Origin: Nocardia nova SH22a
GTDB lineage: Bacteria > Actinomycetota > Actinomycetes > Mycobacteriales > Mycobacteriaceae
Direction of reading: 5' to 3'
Assembly: GCF_000523235.1 (NCBI RefSeq)
Contig: NZ_CP006850.1
Span: 2,666,001 to 2,730,000, forward strand
Length of the DNA: 64,000 nucleotides
How positions within the stretch are numbered: the stretch's first letter is position 1; the number at the start of each line of letters is the position of its first letter. Below, in pieces: positions 50,470 to 58,148 of the stretch. Below the pieces are notes generated by a model, which searched no databases, had not been told where the DNA came from, and saw nothing but the letters and a program-made list of their open reading frames with translations. The position numbers and the translations under genes are program-made.

Positions 50470-51657
50470 ATGTTGCGTATCGGTCTCACCGGAGGCATGG
50501 GAGCGGGTAAGTCGACGGTGGCACGGCTGCTGGTGGATCGCGGGGCGGTGCTGGTCGACAGCGACGCCATCGCGCGCGAGGTCGTCGAGCCCGGCACCGA
50601 GGGGCTGGCCGCGCTGGTGGCGGCCTTCGGATCGGGAATTCTCGCCGAGGACGGCAGCCTGAACCGCCCGGCGCTCGCGGCGGTGGCCTTCGCGGACGAG
50701 GAGTCGCGCCAGACCCTCAATTCGATCACCCATCCGCTGGTCGGCCGCCGCACCACCGAGCTGATCGCCGCGGCCCCCGCGGACGCCGTTGTGGTGCAGG
50801 ATGTTCCGCTGCTGGTGGAGAACGGCCTGGGAGCCATGATGAATCTCGTCGTGATCGTGATGGCCGATCAGGAACTGCGGGTGCATCGGCTCGAACAGTT
50901 CCGCGGGGTGGGCCGGGACGACGCGCTGGCCCGGATCAAGGCGCAGGCCACCGACGACCAGCGGCGCGCGGCCGCGGATGTGCTGCTGGACAACAACTCC
51001 GGCGCCGATGAGCTGGCTCCGCAGGTGCACGAGCTGTGGGAGCGACGGCTGGTGCCCTTCGAGCACAATCTGCGTACGCGGACCGCGGCGCGGCGCACCG
51101 GTGCCATCGAGGTGACGGACCACGATCCGGCCTGGGCGCAGCAGGCGCAGCGCCTGATCGCGCGATTGTGGCTCGCCTGCGGCGCCGACGCGCGCGCGAT
51201 CGACCACATCGGGTCCACGGCGGTTCCGGGACTTCCGGCCCAGGACGTCCTCGATATCCAGATCACGGTGGCGGATCTCGACGCCGCCGACGGATTGCGA
51301 GATCGACTGGCCGCGGCCGGTTTTCCGCTTCTGGACGAAAATGCGGGCGACACGCCGACATCCGCCCCGGGAGATCTGTCTGGTGCGGGTACGGCGCAGC
51401 GGTTGCACGGCAATGCCGATCCGGCCCGGCTCGCGCACATCCATCTGCGCCCGGAGGGATCACCCGGACAGCGGTTCGCCCTGGATTTCCGGGACCGGCT
51501 GCGGGGCGACGCCGCGGCGCGAGCGGAGTATCTGGAGATCGAGCACCGGGGCGCCGCCGCGGCCGCGGGGCTGGTCGGTGCCGAGGCCGACGCGGCCTAT
51601 CGGGCGGTCGAGGAACCGTGGCTCGACAGTGTGTACGAACGGGTCCCGCGGGGCTGA
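50470..51657 (+). CDS. coaE: Dephospho-CoA kinase fused to a GrpB/UPF0157 domain
   Basis: A 395-aa two-domain protein. CoaE (residues 1-200) phosphorylates dephospho-CoA in the last step of CoA synthesis: P-loop LTGGMGAGKSTVA (residues 6-18), DSDAIAREVVEPG, and lid VGRDDALARIKAQ. The GrpB-like domain (about 215-390) has VTDHDPAWAQQAQRLI and AIDHIGSTAVPGLPAQDVLDIQI, a nucleotidyltransferase-like fold. The same fusion exists in mycobacteria. The ATG at 50470 is chosen because the P-loop follows at once; upstream in-frame codons are not needed. Confidence 0.95.
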   Translation: MLRIGLTGGMGAGKSTVARLLVDRGAVLVDSDAIAREVVEPGTEGLAALVAAFGSGILAEDGSLNRPALAAVAFADEESRQTLNSITHPLVGRRTTELIAAAPADAVVVQDVPLLVENGLGAMMNLVVIVMADQELRVHRLEQFRGVGRDDALARIKAQATDDQRRAAADVLLDNNSGADELAPQVHELWERRLVPFEHNLRTRTAARRTGAIEVTDHDPAWAQQAQRLIARLWLACGADARAIDHIGSTAVPGLPAQDVLDIQITVADLDAADGLRDRLAAAGFPLLDENAGDTPTSAPGDLSGAGTAQRLHGNADPARLAHIHLRPEGSPGQRFALDFRDRLRGDAAARAEYLEIEHRGAAAAAGLVGAEADAAYRAVEEPWLDSVYERVPRG

Positions 51658-51664
51658 CCGCTGC

Positions 51665-52189
51665 TCACCGCCAGCCGAGGGTGATGCCGCGCGAGCGCAG
51701 CCAGGCCTCGAAGTCGTAACCGTGCGAGGCGATGCCGTCGATGGCGACGGTGGCCGCCTCGACCGCCCGCTGCGCCTGCGCCGCGGTGAGGTATCCGGCG
51801 GCGTGTGCCGCCAGGAGTTCGTCCACGTCGAGCAGGACGGCCTCGCGCGCGCGGCGGACCACGATGTCGAGGTAGTGGTCGACCGAGGTCCAGGTGTGCG
51901 GACCGGACGGGCCGAAATCGCCGATGTCGAGGTAGTAGTCCTGGTCCCGGTCGATGGCGGGGCGGAAGTGGAAGATCGAGGCGCGCAACGACAATTCGGG
52001 CAGCAGCCAGGATTCGAGGTAGTGGAATTCCGGATGGTCGGCGGTGCGGGCCATGTAGAGGCCCCACGGCTCGACGTGGAAGGTCTCCACCGGCCGGACG
52101 AAACCCTTGGGGTCGGTATTGGTCGATTCGGCCAGATCGAAGTACTCGACTTTGGGTCGATGCAGATCGACCGTGTGCCCCTGCGTCAT
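51665..52189 (-). CDS. DUF402-family protein, copy 1
   Basis: A 174-aa protein. Segments VEYFDLAESTNTDPKGFVRPVETFHVEPWGLYMAR, SWTSVDHYLDIVV-like WTSVDHYLDIVVRR and DVDELLAAHAAGYLTAAQAQRAVEAATVAIDGIASHGYDFEAWLRSRGI fit DUF402 (FomD/Ntdp-like) proteins, some of which hydrolyse nucleoside phosphates with metal bound by Asp residues. The ATG at 52189 has TACATT six bases upstream. It converges on coaE with a 7-bp gap. Rv1632c lies at the same place in M. tuberculosis. Confidence 0.8.
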   Translation of the reverse strand: MTQGHTVDLHRPKVEYFDLAESTNTDPKGFVRPVETFHVEPWGLYMARTADHPEFHYLESWLLPELSLRASIFHFRPAIDRDQDYYLDIGDFGPSGPHTWTSVDHYLDIVVRRAREAVLLDVDELLAAHAAGYLTAAQAQRAVEAATVAIDGIASHGYDFEAWLRSRGITLGWR

Positions 52190-52195
52190 GGTCCG

Positions 52196-52201
52196 AATGT
52201 A
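52196..52201 (-). promoter_or_regulatory. -10 element of DUF402 copy 1; predicted leaderless transcript
   Basis: On the minus strand TACATT is followed by six bases and the ATG at 52189. Confidence 0.55.
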
Positions 52202-52259
52202 CCGTCGCGGGCCCGCCCGCTCGCGCCGGATTCGGCGCGGCGCGAGCGGGTGGTGTGGC

Positions 52260-52823
52260 TCAGAGCCAGTGCAGTGCGATGCCCTGGGCCGACATCCAGC
52301 GATCGAAGTTGTGATCGTGCGAGGCGATGCCGTCGACGACCGCGGTGGCCTGTTCGAACGCGTGCTGTGCGGTGCCGGGGGTGACGTGCCCGGCCGCGTG
52401 GGCGGCGAACAGTTCGTCGACTCCGCGCAGTTCGGGAACGTGGCCGTTGCGGGCGACCACATCGATGTAGTGGTACTCGGCCCGCCAGCGTTTGGGTTCG
52501 ATCCGGTCGAACTTGCCGATGTAGATGTGATAGATCGGATCCCGGTCGTGTGCGGCGTTGACGTGGTGCATGGTCACCCGGATCGACGGTGCCGGTAGCA
52601 GCCAGGTCTCGGTGTAGCGATAGGGCGGGGTATCGGCGGCGCGGACCAGATACAGTCCCCACGGTTCGGCGTGATAACTGTCCACGGAATGGACGAAACC
52701 GCGGGAATCGGTTCTGGTGAGATCGGCGATATCGAAATATTCCACCTGCGGTCTGTGCGCGGTGCTCGGTGGCTGTGTGGATTGGGATTTCCGGCCCGAT
52801 GGAAAAAGGTGATTCGACGACAT
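52260..52823 (-). CDS. DUF402-family protein, copy 2 (tandem paralogue)
   Basis: A 187-aa protein clearly related to its downstream neighbour: VEYFDIADLTRTDSRGFVHSVDSYHAEPWGLYLVRAAD, YHYIDVVARNGHVPELRGVDELFAAHAAGHVTPGTAQHAFEQATAVVDGIASHDHNFDRWMSAQGI align along the full length. It has about 25 extra N-terminal residues. ATG at 52823 is preceded by GGAG eight bases away. A 70-bp gap separates the copies. The pair arose by tandem duplication and has diverged considerably, suggesting different substrates. Confidence 0.8.
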   Translation of the reverse strand: MSSNHLFPSGRKSQSTQPPSTAHRPQVEYFDIADLTRTDSRGFVHSVDSYHAEPWGLYLVRAADTPPYRYTETWLLPAPSIRVTMHHVNAAHDRDPIYHIYIGKFDRIEPKRWRAEYHYIDVVARNGHVPELRGVDELFAAHAAGHVTPGTAQHAFEQATAVVDGIASHDHNFDRWMSAQGIALHWL

Positions 52824-53559
52824 CAGATTGACTCCATTGGGCGCGACGGTACGCAGACTCCGTGTGACACGTTCAGCGAGGAAACCGGCCATAGCGCTTG
52901 CCCTTCTCGAACTCCGACCGGATCAGCGTACACCCGGGCAACCGTCGCGGGAGGGGTGAAAACGGCACGGAATCCGGCTGATTCGGTGGTGCCGTTATCG
53001 GCGAGGTGCGCTGGTACGACGGACATTTCGGACAATATGGTCGACCTGCCGGTGAGGTCCGGCCGGTTGCCCGCGTGCTGCTCCCGGCTCGTCCCGAGCA
53101 AACTCCGGGCCGGAGGTGGCGGGCATCCGGCGGGTGTGCCGGAGCCGGGGCCGCGCGAAATTGCCGGGGTATTCGCTGCCGCCGGGTATTCGTGTCGTCG
53201 CCCGGAAAAGAATATGAGCCGTGCGAATTATTCGGAAAGTCCGGATATTTGCCTCGCAGGCCCGGCCGGTCCCGATCGGAAATGTGCGGAACTGTTGAGA
53301 TACAAGGTATTACGAACCGACCGGTTCCGGTGTCCGGGGGTGGCGGTACGAATGCGGCGACCGATGCCGCCCGCGGACCCGGGTTCGCCGGAGCGGCCCC
53401 ACCCGCATTGCCCGCCGGTAGCCGCGTCCGGTTCGATCCGGGCATCCGGCCGGAGGTCCGGTGCGGCCCGCTCGGAGCTGCCCGAGGCGGGGACCGATAT
53501 GGAGTCGTGGCCGAAATATGATCCGGGCCGCGGTCCGGTGACGCCGCCGCGTCGGAAAC
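52824..53559. other. Long noncoding interval upstream of uvrB
   Basis: About 735 bp without a gene I can support. Open frames exist on both strands but are rich in Arg, Gly and Pro, without ribosome binding sites or domains. Base composition varies, with A+T-rich pockets near 53200-53310. It ends with the uvrB damage promoter. It may carry a decayed gene or a long regulatory region. Confidence 0.5.
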
Positions 53560-53582
53560 TTGTCGGTACCGCGGCCTACCCT
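53560..53582 (+). promoter_or_regulatory. PafBC/RecA-NDp-type DNA-damage promoter of uvrB
   Basis: TTGTCGGTA (53560-53568), eight bases, then TACCCT (53577-53582), one mismatch to TTGTCRGTG-N8-TANNNT. The -10 lies seven bases before the uvrB ATG. Confidence 0.75.
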
Positions 53583-53589
53583 GGTGACC

Positions 53590-55773
53590 ATGGCTTTCGC
53601 AACGGAGATCCCCGCGGATTCGGACGCGGCCGGTGAGCAGCCGCTGGCGCATTCGGAGTTCCGGCCGATCGGGGCGATCGAGCGCTCCGACGCCCGGTTC
53701 GAGGTGGTCAGCGAATACGAACCGGCGGGTGATCAGCCCGCCGCGATCGCGGAGCTGGAAAGGCGGCTGCGGGGCGGTGAGAAGGACGTCGTCCTGCTCG
53801 GCGCCACCGGTACCGGTAAATCGGCCACCGCCGCGTGGCTGATCGAGAAGGTGCAGCGCCCCACCCTGCTCATGGCGCCGAACAAGACCCTGGCCGCCCA
53901 GCTGGCCAACGAACTGCGCGAGATGCTGCCGAACAACGCGGTGGAGTACTTCGTCTCCTATTACGACTACTACCAGCCCGAGGCGTACATCGCGCAGACC
54001 GATACCTATATCGAGAAGGACTCCTCGATCAACGACGATGTGGAGCGGCTGCGCCATTCGGCGACCTCGAGCCTGCTGTCACGCCGTGACGTGGTGGTGG
54101 TCGCGTCGGTGTCGTGCATCTACGGCCTGGGCACGCCGCAGTCCTATCTGGATCGTTCGGTCCAGCTCGAGGTGGGCGCCGAGGTCGATCGGGACCGGCT
54201 GCTGCGGCTGCTGGTCGATGTCCAGTACACCCGCAACGACATGGCCTTCACCCGCGGCTCGTTCCGGGTGCGCGGCGACACCGTAGAGATCATCCCCTCC
54301 TACGAGGAACTCGCGGTGCGCATCGAGTTCTTCGGTGACGAGATCGAGGCGCTGTACTACCTGCATCCGCTCACCGGCGATGTGGTCCGCCAGGTCGATA
54401 CGCTGCGGATCTTCCCCGCCACCCACTATGTGGCCGGGCCCGATCGGATGGAGCGGGCCGTCGTCGACATCGAGACCGAGCTCGAAGGGCGGCTCGCCGA
54501 TCTGGAGCGGCAGGGCAAACTGCTCGAGGCCCAGCGGCTGCGCATGCGCACCCAGTACGACCTGGAGATGATCCGCCAGGTCGGCTTCTGCTCCGGTATC
54601 GAGAACTATTCGCGGCATATCGACGGCCGCCCGGCGGGGTCGGCGCCCGCGACGTTGCTGGACTACTTCCCCGAGGACTTCCTGCTGATCATCGACGAGT
54701 CACACGTGACCGTCCCGCAGATCGGCGGCATGTACGAAGGCGACATGTCGCGCAAGCGCAATCTCGTCGAATACGGCTTCCGGCTGCCTTCCGCGGTGGA
54801 CAACCGTCCGCTCACCTGGGAGGAGTTCGCCGAGCGCATCGGCCAGACGGTGTACATGTCGGCGACTCCCGGACCGTACGAACTGGGCAGCACCGGCGGC
54901 GAATTCGTCGAGCAGGTCATCCGCCCGACCGGTCTGGTGGATCCGCACGTCGAGGTCAAACCGACCAAGGGCCAGATCGACGATCTGCTGCACGAGATCC
55001 GCACCCGCACCGAACGTGACGAACGGGTGCTGGTCACCACGCTCACCAAGAAGATGGCCGAGGATCTCACCGACTATCTGCTCGGTTTGGGAGTGCGGGT
55101 CCGGTACCTGCACTCGGAGATCGACACCCTGCGCCGGGTGGAACTGCTGCGCCAGCTGCGGCTGGGCGAATACGACGTGCTGGTCGGCATCAACCTGCTG
55201 CGGGAGGGCCTGGACCTGCCGGAGGTGTCCCTGGTGGCCATCCTCGACGCCGACAAGGAGGGGTTCCTGCGCAGTACCACCAGCCTCATCCAGACCATCG
55301 GCCGTGCCGCGCGCAATGTCTCCGGCGAAGTGCACATGTACGCCGACAAGGTCACCGATTCGATGCGCCAGGCCATCGAGGAGACCGAACGCCGCCGGGC
55401 CAAGCAGGTCGCCTACAACGAGGCCAACGGCATCGACCCCACGCCGCTGCGCAAGAAGATCGCCGACATCCTCGACCAGGTCTACCGGGAGGCCGACGAG
55501 ACCGAGGTCGAGATCGGCGGGTCCGGCCGCAATGCCAGCCGCGGCCGCCGCGCACAGGGCGAGCCGGGCCGCGCGGTCAGCGCCGGTGTGTACGAGGGCC
55601 GCGATGTGAAGAACATGCCGCGCGCGGAACTGGCCGATCTGGTCTCCCAGCTCACCGATCAGATGATGAACGCCGCGCGGGAGTTGCAGTTCGAGCTGGC
55701 CGGGCGGCTGCGCGACGAGATCGCCGATCTGAAGAAGGAGCTGCGGGGTATGGATGCCGCCGGGCTGAAATGA
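53590..55773 (+). CDS. uvrB: UvrABC excinuclease subunit B
   Basis: A 727-aa nucleotide-excision-repair helicase. Walker [13 protein letters not shown] (about residues 77-88), the beta-hairpin region [23 protein letters not shown] (about 125-147), DEAD-like IIDESHVT, helicase motifs [17 protein letters not shown] and QTIGRAARN, and the C-terminal UVR motif ([33 protein letters not shown]) are present. The ATG at 53590 (MAFATE) matches mycobacterial UvrB and lies seven bases after the -10 box; a GTG six bases earlier would lie before the transcript start. Confidence 0.98.
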   Translation: MAFATEIPADSDAAGEQPLAHSEFRPIGAIERSDARFEVVSEYEPAGDQPAAIAELERRLRGGEKDVVLLGATGTGKSATAAWLIEKVQRPTLLMAPNKTLAAQLANELREMLPNNAVEYFVSYYDYYQPEAYIAQTDTYIEKDSSINDDVERLRHSATSSLLSRRDVVVVASVSCIYGLGTPQSYLDRSVQLEVGAEVDRDRLLRLLVDVQYTRNDMAFTRGSFRVRGDTVEIIPSYEELAVRIEFFGDEIEALYYLHPLTGDVVRQVDTLRIFPATHYVAGPDRMERAVVDIETELEGRLADLERQGKLLEAQRLRMRTQYDLEMIRQVGFCSGIENYSRHIDGRPAGSAPATLLDYFPEDFLLIIDESHVTVPQIGGMYEGDMSRKRNLVEYGFRLPSAVDNRPLTWEEFAERIGQTVYMSATPGPYELGSTGGEFVEQVIRPTGLVDPHVEVKPTKGQIDDLLHEIRTRTERDERVLVTTLTKKMAEDLTDYLLGLGVRVRYLHSEIDTLRRVELLRQLRLGEYDVLVGINLLREGLDLPEVSLVAILDADKEGFLRSTTSLIQTIGRAARNVSGEVHMYADKVTDSMRQAIEETERRRAKQVAYNEANGIDPTPLRKKIADILDQVYREADETEVEIGGSGRNASRGRRAQGEPGRAVSAGVYEGRDVKNMPRAELADLVSQLTDQMMNAARELQFELAGRLRDEIADLKKELRGMDAAGLK

Positions 55774-56708
55774 TCTCTCGGACAAGGCTTCCGAGGACGG
55801 TCGTGACCGACGGTGACGGTGCGGCGGAAGCCGATGCGCTGCGGCCGGTTCCGGTCCCGCCGCCGGAGGTCACCAAGGGCATCCTGCATCCGCGCGAACA
55901 GGAGCGCCATCGCCTGCTGAGCCGCCTGGCGGCCGGGCCGGACACCTCCGGATACGTCGAGTGGTACTGGTCGGTGTCCTGGGATCTGCGGGGCCGGGAG
56001 CCCTATCAGGCGCAGGTGCTGCCGTTTCCGTCGATCAATGTGAGTTTCGAGCGCAGCGAGACGCGGACCGGGGGATTCGTGAACGGCGTGACCACCGGTA
56101 AATTCGTGCGCGAACTGTCCGGGGCGGGGGAGACCTTCGCGGCGAAGTTCCGCCCGGGCGGATTCGGCGCCTTCACCGGAATCGATGTGGGATCCCTGCG
56201 CGACACCTCGGTGGCGCTGACCGAGGTGCTGCCGCAGTCCGCCGGGCTCGCCGAACGCGTCCTCGACGCCACCGACATCGAGGAACGCCGCGATATCGTC
56301 GACGCCCACTTCGCCCGCGCCCTGCGCGACCGCGCCCCCGACGAGTCCTATCTGCTGGTGCTGCGGGTGATCGCGGCGATGGAATCCGATCCCGATCTGA
56401 CCAGGGTCGACCAGGTAACCGACCGCTTCGGCGTGCCCGTCCGGACACTGCAGCGCTTGTTCCGGCGCTATGTCGGCGCCGGTCCGAAATGGGTGCTGCG
56501 CCGCTATCGGCTGCAGGACGGCGCACAACTGCTCGCCCAGGGCCGCAGCGCCGATCTGGCCGCGCTGGCCCTCGAACTCGGCTATTTCGATCAGGCCCAT
56601 TTCAACCGGGAATTCGCCCGCGAGATCGGAATGGCGCCGCTGGAATACGCGCGCGCGTCGCTACTGTCACAACACGCCGTATCGCCGGAACGGGCCGCGG
56701 ATCACTGA
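55770..56708 (+). CDS. AraC-family transcriptional regulator
   Basis: A 312-aa regulator. The N-terminal domain (about residues 25-185) resembles the DUF6597-type sensor region found before AraC domains. The C-terminal AraC helix-turn-helix pair covers about residues 205-300: [39 protein letters not shown], then [31 protein letters not shown]. The start overlaps the uvrB stop (ATGA), so it may be transcribed with uvrB. It probably acts on the following DoxX gene; this is inference. Confidence 0.9.
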   Translation: MISRTRLPRTVVTDGDGAAEADALRPVPVPPPEVTKGILHPREQERHRLLSRLAAGPDTSGYVEWYWSVSWDLRGREPYQAQVLPFPSINVSFERSETRTGGFVNGVTTGKFVRELSGAGETFAAKFRPGGFGAFTGIDVGSLRDTSVALTEVLPQSAGLAERVLDATDIEERRDIVDAHFARALRDRAPDESYLLVLRVIAAMESDPDLTRVDQVTDRFGVPVRTLQRLFRRYVGAGPKWVLRRYRLQDGAQLLAQGRSADLAALALELGYFDQAHFNREFAREIGMAPLEYARASLLSQHAVSPERAADH

Positions 56709-56816
56709 TCCGGCGGGCCCGATCCGGTCGGGAAACAAAAGCATCGACGAGACACGATGCGCGGCCTCTCGTCGGTGCGACCGGTGCGGGTGTCCCGCAG
56801 AATCGAGGAGTTCGCG

Positions 56817-57233
56817 ATGAGTCTGGTGGTGCTGATCGGTCGCATTCTGTTCGTCATATTGTTCGCCAGTTCGGCGATCGGGCATCTGACCCAGGCCGAG
56901 GCCATGGCGGGTTACGTGCGCAGCAAGGGACTTCCGCTGCCGAAGGAATCGGTGCTGGCCTCGGGAGTGCTGCTGCTGCTCGGTGCGCTGAGCGTGCTGC
57001 TCGGGGTGTGGGCCGATCTGGGTTGCCTGCTGCTGCTCGTATTCCTGCTCCCCACCGCATTTCTCATGCATCCGTTCTGGAAGGAATCCGACGCCCAGGC
57101 CAGGCAGGCGGAGATGGTGCATTTCAACAAGGATGTGGCATTGGCCGGCGCCGCCCTGATGCTGTTCGCCTTCTTCGCTCACGTCGACGATCTCGGGGCG
57201 ACAATCACCGGGCCGTTATTCCACCTCGGCTGA
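56817..57233 (+). CDS. DoxX-family membrane protein
   Basis: A 138-aa protein with four hydrophobic segments: residues 1-22, 45-62, 64-82 and 105-122. Typical DoxX features are RILFVILFASSAIGHL and GVLLLLGALSVLLGVWADLGCLLLLVFLLPTAFLMHPFW. Some members take part in redox stress or quinone-linked functions. GAGGAG lies six bases before the ATG at 56817. It follows the AraC gene by 108 bp. Confidence 0.82.
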   Translation: MSLVVLIGRILFVILFASSAIGHLTQAEAMAGYVRSKGLPLPKESVLASGVLLLLGALSVLLGVWADLGCLLLLVFLLPTAFLMHPFWKESDAQARQAEMVHFNKDVALAGAALMLFAFFAHVDDLGATITGPLFHLG

Positions 57234-57671
57234 ACGCGGTACCCGACGGCATTCGAATTTCCGGTAATCGCCGGGCATATCCGGTGTCCGGGGATTCGGT
57301 TCCCGGCCGGTCCGCAATTGTGAGTTCTCACGAAACCGCGCACCGTCGCCGGGGCGCCCGGGAAATGTGGCGCAGATCATCGGAGAATGTGGTCGCTGTG
57401 ATGAAAATCCCAGGGCCGCAAGCGAGTTCGACGATGCGATACCCATCGCATCCGGCCGCCCCCGCGGGGTCGATCTGCGCTGGTGACGTGGGTCGCGCGG
57501 GCATCCGCACGACGAATGTGCCCGGGTCATCGAAGGGTGCGCCAGTGTGATGTGTTGCGATTTAGGATGATTCCGGCCCGATAACGGTTATGGTCTAGCG
57601 CAGTTGCCTGCGCGCGATTTCCGCCCGGAATTGCGGGCAGACATCCGCCCACTCGTACATTTGGAGGAAAG
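57234..57671. other. Intergenic region before the universal stress gene
   Basis: About 438 bp. TATGGT at 57589-57594 could be a -10 box, giving a leader of roughly 70 bases for the stress gene. No gene, RNA or repeat recognised. Confidence 0.4.
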
Positions 57672-58124
57672 ATGACCGCCTACCGGTCCATTGTCGTCGG
57701 TACCGATGGCTCGGACTCGTCGTATGTCGCCGTGGAGAAGGCTGCCGCCTTGGCCGGTGACGCGGGCGCCACCCTGTACGTCGCGTGCGCGTACTACCCG
57801 ACCGACGACCGGGACGTGGCCGCGGCGGCCGACGTTCTCAAGGACGAGGCCTACCAGGTGCGCGGGTCGGCGCCGACCAACGAGATTCTGCGGATCGCCC
57901 GGGACAAGGCCACCGCGGCCGGTGCGGTGAACATCGTCGAGCGCGCCGTCGTCGGCGAGCCGGTCGAGTCGCTGCTGAACCTGGTCAAGGAGGTCGAGGC
58001 CGATCTGCTGGTCGTCGGTAACCGCGGGCTGAACACCCTCACCGGGCGGTTGCTCGGCTCGGTGCCCTCGGACGTGGCCCGCAAGTCGCGCAGCGACGTC
58101 CTCATCGTCCACACCGTTCGCTGA
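57672..58124 (+). CDS. Universal stress protein (TB15.3/Rv1636 type)
   Basis: A 150-aa single USP domain. The N-terminal IVVGTDGSDSSYVAVEKAA and the nucleotide-binding VVGNRGLNTLTGRLLGSVPSDV (G-x2-G-x9-G-S) are intact, so it should bind ATP or, like mycobacterial Rv1636, cAMP. It lies in the same place as Rv1636 upstream of uvrA. GGAGGAAAG lies directly before the ATG. Cytosolic dimer by analogy. Confidence 0.93.
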   Translation: MTAYRSIVVGTDGSDSSYVAVEKAAALAGDAGATLYVACAYYPTDDRDVAAAADVLKDEAYQVRGSAPTNEILRIARDKATAAGAVNIVERAVVGEPVESLLNLVKEVEADLLVVGNRGLNTLTGRLLGSVPSDVARKSRSDVLIVHTVR

Positions 58125-58148
58125 GCACGCCGGTGGCCGCCCGGGGCC

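Noticed and set aside
50470..51657. CoaE-GrpB fusion as a novel gene fusion
   Set aside because: The same two-domain arrangement is normal in mycobacteria and related actinomycetes.
53006..53521. A 171-codon plus-strand frame upstream of uvrB
   Set aside because: Rich in Arg, Gly and Pro, no domain, no Shine-Dalgarno; several frames of similar quality overlap it on both strands, as expected in high-GC noncoding DNA.
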